Origin: Paraburkholderia dioscoreae
Lineage (GTDB): Bacteria; Pseudomonadota; Gammaproteobacteria; Burkholderiales; Burkholderiaceae
Assembly (NCBI RefSeq): GCF_902459535.1
Contig: NZ_LR699554.1
Span: 1-64,000 of the forward strand
Length of the DNA stretch: 64,000 bases
Direction of reading: 5' to 3'
Positions 61,584-64,000 of the stretch are shown here, in pieces. Both the position numbers and the translations under genes were made by a program. The notes beneath the pieces are model-generated. The model saw nothing but the letters and a program-made list of their open reading frames with translations, was not told the DNA's origin and did not search any database. Position 1 is the first letter of the stretch. Every line of letters begins with the position of its first letter.

Positions 61584-62984
61584 TCAGACCAGGCCGGTCG
61601 CGTAATAGACAGCGATCACAAAGAAGACCGCCATTGTCTTGATCACGGTAACCGCGAAAATGTCGCGATACGACTGGCGATGCGTCAAGCCCGTGACCGC
61701 CAGCAGCGTAATCACCGCGCCGTTGTGCGGCAGCGTATCCATACCGCCGCTCGCCATTGCGACCACACGGTGCAGCACTTCCATCGGGATATGCGCGGCT
61801 TCCGCACCCTTGATGAACACGTCCGACATGGCCGCGAGCGCGATGCTCATGCCGCCCGACGCCGAACCTGTGATACCGGCCAGCGAACTCACCGAAACGG
61901 CTGCATTGACGAGCGGATTAGGAATGCTCTTCAGCGCGTTGCTGACCACCAGAAAGCCCGGCAACGCCGCGATCACACCACCGAAGCCATATTCCGACGC
62001 CGTATTCAGCGAAGCCAGCAGTGCGCCGGCCACCGCAGCCTTGGTGCCGATCGCGAAGCGTTCGCGCACGCGGTTGAACGCCGTGATGACGACCATGACG
62101 ATACCGAGGAGCAGTGCGCCTTCCACGGCCCAGATTGCGACTACGGCCTTGATGGTCGTGGTGACCGGTGCGTGGATGCCCGGCAGGATGTCCGGCGCAA
62201 TGGTGTACGACGCGCCGTACCAGTTCGGAATCCAGCGGGTCAGCAGGAAGTTCGCGACGCCGACCAGAACCAGCGGCGCAACCGCCAGCAACGGATGCGG
62301 CAGTTGCTTCGATTCCACGCGCTCCGGCTCGTTGACCAGATCCGTGCCGTAACCTTCGCCGGTCGCCATCGCCGAGCGGCGGCGCCATTCCAGGTACGTA
62401 AGTCCGACCACGATGATGAACAGCGAGCCGATCACGCCGAGCGCGGGCGCGGCCCACGAGGTCGTCTTGAAGAAGGTGGTCGGGATGATGTTCTGGATCT
62501 GCGGCGTGCCGGGCAGCGAATCCATTGTGAACGAGAACGCACCGAGAGCGATTGCGCCGGGCATCAGGCGCTTCGGAATATTGCTTTGACGGTACAGCTC
62601 GGCCGCGAACGGATAGACCGCGAACACCACCACGAACAGCGAGACGCCGCCGTAGGTGAGCAGCGCGCACACCGCAACGATCACCGCATTGGCACGCGAG
62701 CGGCCGATATAGCGGATCGCGGCGGCCACGATCGATTCCGAGAAGCCCGACAGTTCGATGACCTTGCCGAACACGGCGCCTAACAGGAACACCGGGAAAT
62801 AGAGCTTCACGAAGCCGACCATCTTATCCATGAAGATGCCGGTGAAAACGGGCGCGACGGCGGCCGGATCGGTCAACAGAACGGCGCCGAGCGCGGCGAC
62901 AGGCGCAAATAGAATGACGCTGTAGCCGCGGTATGCGGCAAACATCAGAAACGCCAGTGCGGCGAGGACGATGACAAAGGACAT
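61584..62984 (-). CDS. GntP family permease (D-3-hydroxybutyrate/organic acid type)
   Basis: 466 aa with 12-14 hydrophobic helices and GntP-family blocks: GYSVILFAPVAALGAVLL, IPTTFFKTTSW, and the conserved LASLNTASEYGFGGVIAALPGF and SGGMDTLPHNGAVITLL. This differs from the gluconate-type permease at 424-1800 and resembles permeases for hydroxybutyrate-like acids. A sigma-54 promoter lies upstream (63055-63070). The divergent gene is a sigma-54 activator. Confidence 0.85.
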   Translation of the reverse strand: MSFVIVLAALAFLMFAAYRGYSVILFAPVAALGAVLLTDPAAVAPVFTGIFMDKMVGFVKLYFPVFLLGAVFGKVIELSGFSESIVAAAIRYIGRSRANAVIVAVCALLTYGGVSLFVVVFAVYPFAAELYRQSNIPKRLMPGAIALGAFSFTMDSLPGTPQIQNIIPTTFFKTTSWAAPALGVIGSLFIIVVGLTYLEWRRRSAMATGEGYGTDLVNEPERVESKQLPHPLLAVAPLVLVGVANFLLTRWIPNWYGASYTIAPDILPGIHAPVTTTIKAVVAIWAVEGALLLGIVMVVITAFNRVRERFAIGTKAAVAGALLASLNTASEYGFGGVIAALPGFLVVSNALKSIPNPLVNAAVSVSSLAGITGSASGGMSIALAAMSDVFIKGAEAAHIPMEVLHRVVAMASGGMDTLPHNGAVITLLAVTGLTHRQSYRDIFAVTVIKTMAVFFVIAVYYATGLV

Positions 62985-63054
62985 TGAGTCTCCAAAAGCT
63001 TGGTTGTTCTACATGGTCGCCGTCCCGAGGATGCGACGGCACGGCGCCGGCAAA

Positions 63055-63070
63055 TGCAGGTTCCGTGCCA
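63055..63070 (-). promoter_or_regulatory. sigma-54 promoter of the GntP permease
   Basis: On the minus strand TGGCACG-GAAC-CTGCA matches the -24/-12 consensus TGGCACG-N4-TTGCA at all but one base, with GG and GC at the required spacing. The start point would be about 60 nt before the permease ATG. Confidence 0.75.
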
Positions 63071-63245
63071 CGCACGCGACAACGGCCGGCCGCCTGATTG
63101 CGCGGGCCCGAAGCTCGAAACGTGATGCGGCCGATTGTACCCAAACGTCTCCAGAACGGGACGTAAATCAGCTGAACATAGGCCAAACCAAGGTAAAACC
63201 CTTATGCCATAGGCTTGCTGGTGATCTCGCCGATGAGATAAGCTG

Positions 63246-63263
63246 TGTCTACGAAATGAGACA
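63246..63263. promoter_or_regulatory. candidate upstream activator site
   Basis: TGTCT-N8-AGACA, an inverted repeat about 180 bp upstream of the sigma-54 promoter and 35 bp before the activator gene. It could bind the divergently encoded activator. Confidence 0.3.
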
Positions 63264-63297
63264 AACATAATAAAACGTAGCCGGAGACAGCGACAGC

Positions 63298-64000
63298 ATG
63301 ATGAACGACTGGGCGGGCCTGCCTGCCACTTACGGCGACGTATTGCGCCGGGCGATGGATTCGCTCTTCCGCACATTCGAAAATTTCAGCGAAGGCACGT
63401 TTATCGTCGACGCCGACGCGCGCGTGGTCTGGATCAACAAGCGCTATGCGGCGCGCTTCGGTTTTTCGGACCCGGAGCAGGCCATTGGCCGCGATTGCGA
63501 GGCCGTGATTCCCAACAGCCTGATGCGCGAGGTCGTGAAGACCGGCAAACCGATTCTGCTCGATATTCTGGAAACGGACCGCGAACCGCTCGTCGTGACG
63601 CGTCTGCCGCTGAAGGACGACGCGGGCGCCACGGTCGGCGCCGTCGGGTTCGCGCTCTTCGATGAATTGAAGGCGCTCACGCCGCTCTTTTCCCACTACT
63701 CGCGCGTGCAGGAAGAGTTGATTGCGACGCGCCAGTCGCTCGCGCAGGCGCGGCGGGCCAAATATACGTTCGGCAGTTTTGTCGGCACGAGCGCGGCCAG
63801 TCTCGAAGTGAAGCGCCAGGCGCGCCGCGCGGCGCAACTCGAATCGCCGGTGCTGCTGCTCGGCGAAACCGGCACCGGCAAGGAGCTGCTCGCGCATGCC
63901 ATCCACGGCGGCTCGGCGCGCGCGAATCAGCCGCTGGTGACGGTCAACGTCGCGGCGATTCCCGATACCTTGCTCGAAGTCGAATTCTTCGGCGCCGCGC
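63298..64000 (+). CDS. sigma-54-dependent transcriptional activator, cut by window end
   Basis: The frame from ATG 63298 (or 63301) is open to the window end, giving 234 aa of the protein. An N-terminal PAS-like domain (ENFSEGTFIVDADARVVWIN, quoted in part; IGRDCEAVIPNSLM) is followed by the AAA+ domain starting at FGSFVGTS, with Walker A GETGTGKELLAHAIH and the beginning of the GAFTGA-preceding region (DTLLEVEFFG). The GAFTGA loop, Walker B and helix-turn-helix lie beyond the window. It probably activates the divergent GntP permease. Confidence 0.9.
   Translation, partial: MMNDWAGLPATYGDVLRRAMDSLFRTFENFSEGTFIVDADARVVWINKRYAARFGFSDPEQAIGRDCEAVIPNSLMREVVKTGKPILLDILETDREPLVVTRLPLKDDAGATVGAVGFALFDELKALTPLFSHYSRVQEELIATRQSLAQARRAKYTFGSFVGTSAASLEVKRQARRAAQLESPVLLLGETGTGKELLAHAIHGGSARANQPLVTVNVAAIPDTLLEVEFFGAA

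Noticed and set aside
1..64000. tRNA, rRNA or insertion sequences
   Set aside because: I found no cloverleaf, ribosomal sequence, transposase gene or terminal inverted repeats flanked by target duplications.

Overview
The window looks like the replication and partition region of a secondary replicon (chromosome 2 or chromid) of a Paraburkholderia/Burkholderia-type betaproteobacterium. The reasons are a high-GC coding style, protein sequences that read as Burkholderiaceae throughout, a plasmid-type core (short ParA, ParB, Rep_3 initiator, KfrA-like protein, tyrosine recombinase), and 16-bp partition palindromes (GTTTATGCGCATAAAC type) that I recall as the chromosome-2 parS of Burkholderia cenocepacia. 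The genus is inferred from recognition of the proteins; no search was run.

Layout. 1-3444: a truncated DUF1272 gene, a GntP-type permease, an orphan sulfonate-type binding protein and an arsenate-reductase-like protein. 3445-12129: replication and segregation core, with a candidate small RNA, four parS sites, parA-parB, rep, a 2-kb origin carrying about 18 direct 17-bp iterons followed by AT-rich DNA, kfrA and a tyrosine recombinase with substituted catalytic residues. 12188-22435: a LexA-boxed gene of unknown function, kbl-tdh (threonine degradation) with a divergent XRE-cupin regulator, YceI, TetR, a MarR/DUF1398/AlkD operon and a phospholipase-D-like protein. 22711-29420: a five-gene chemosensory-like phosphorelay (membrane CheA-like kinase, MCP-like protein, two CheX-type phosphatases, CheY), then an OmpR-type regulator. 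29499-37653: SDR, GlxA-type regulator with an HD protein, GntR with an alanine/serine-glyoxylate-type aminotransferase, AraC with an EamA exporter, LysR. 37829-41255: MFS transporter, CoA-transferase and methylmalonyl-CoA-decarboxylase-like operon. 41256-43409: a decaying osmoprotectant ABC locus (truncated binding protein, intact permease, frameshifted ATPase). 43610-56001: assorted genes including LysE, a YcaQ-type glycosylase, a cNMP-fused flavoprotein, a DedA-rhodanese fusion, an Aer-like receptor and a large hybrid histidine kinase. 56024-61453: RidA, GntR, a glucarate-dehydratase-like enzyme and two MFS transporters (sugar-acid use). 61584-64000: a GntP permease behind a sigma-54 promoter, divergent from a sigma-54 activator cut by the window end.

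The most striking observation is that the origin iteron (CCCGAAAANCCTCACCT) recurs far from the origin. Further 17-bp copies, all in the opposite orientation, sit in intergenic DNA after kfrA (2), at 18.46-18.87 kb (about 9 plus half-sites), 27.84-28.45 kb (5), 29.44 kb (1) and 41.33 kb (1). Seven copies in the 18.5-kb cluster form a variant class ending TTCCAGG rather than TTCGGG. This resembles a distributed Rep-binding (titration, handcuffing or copy-control) network spread over more than 30 kb beside the origin.
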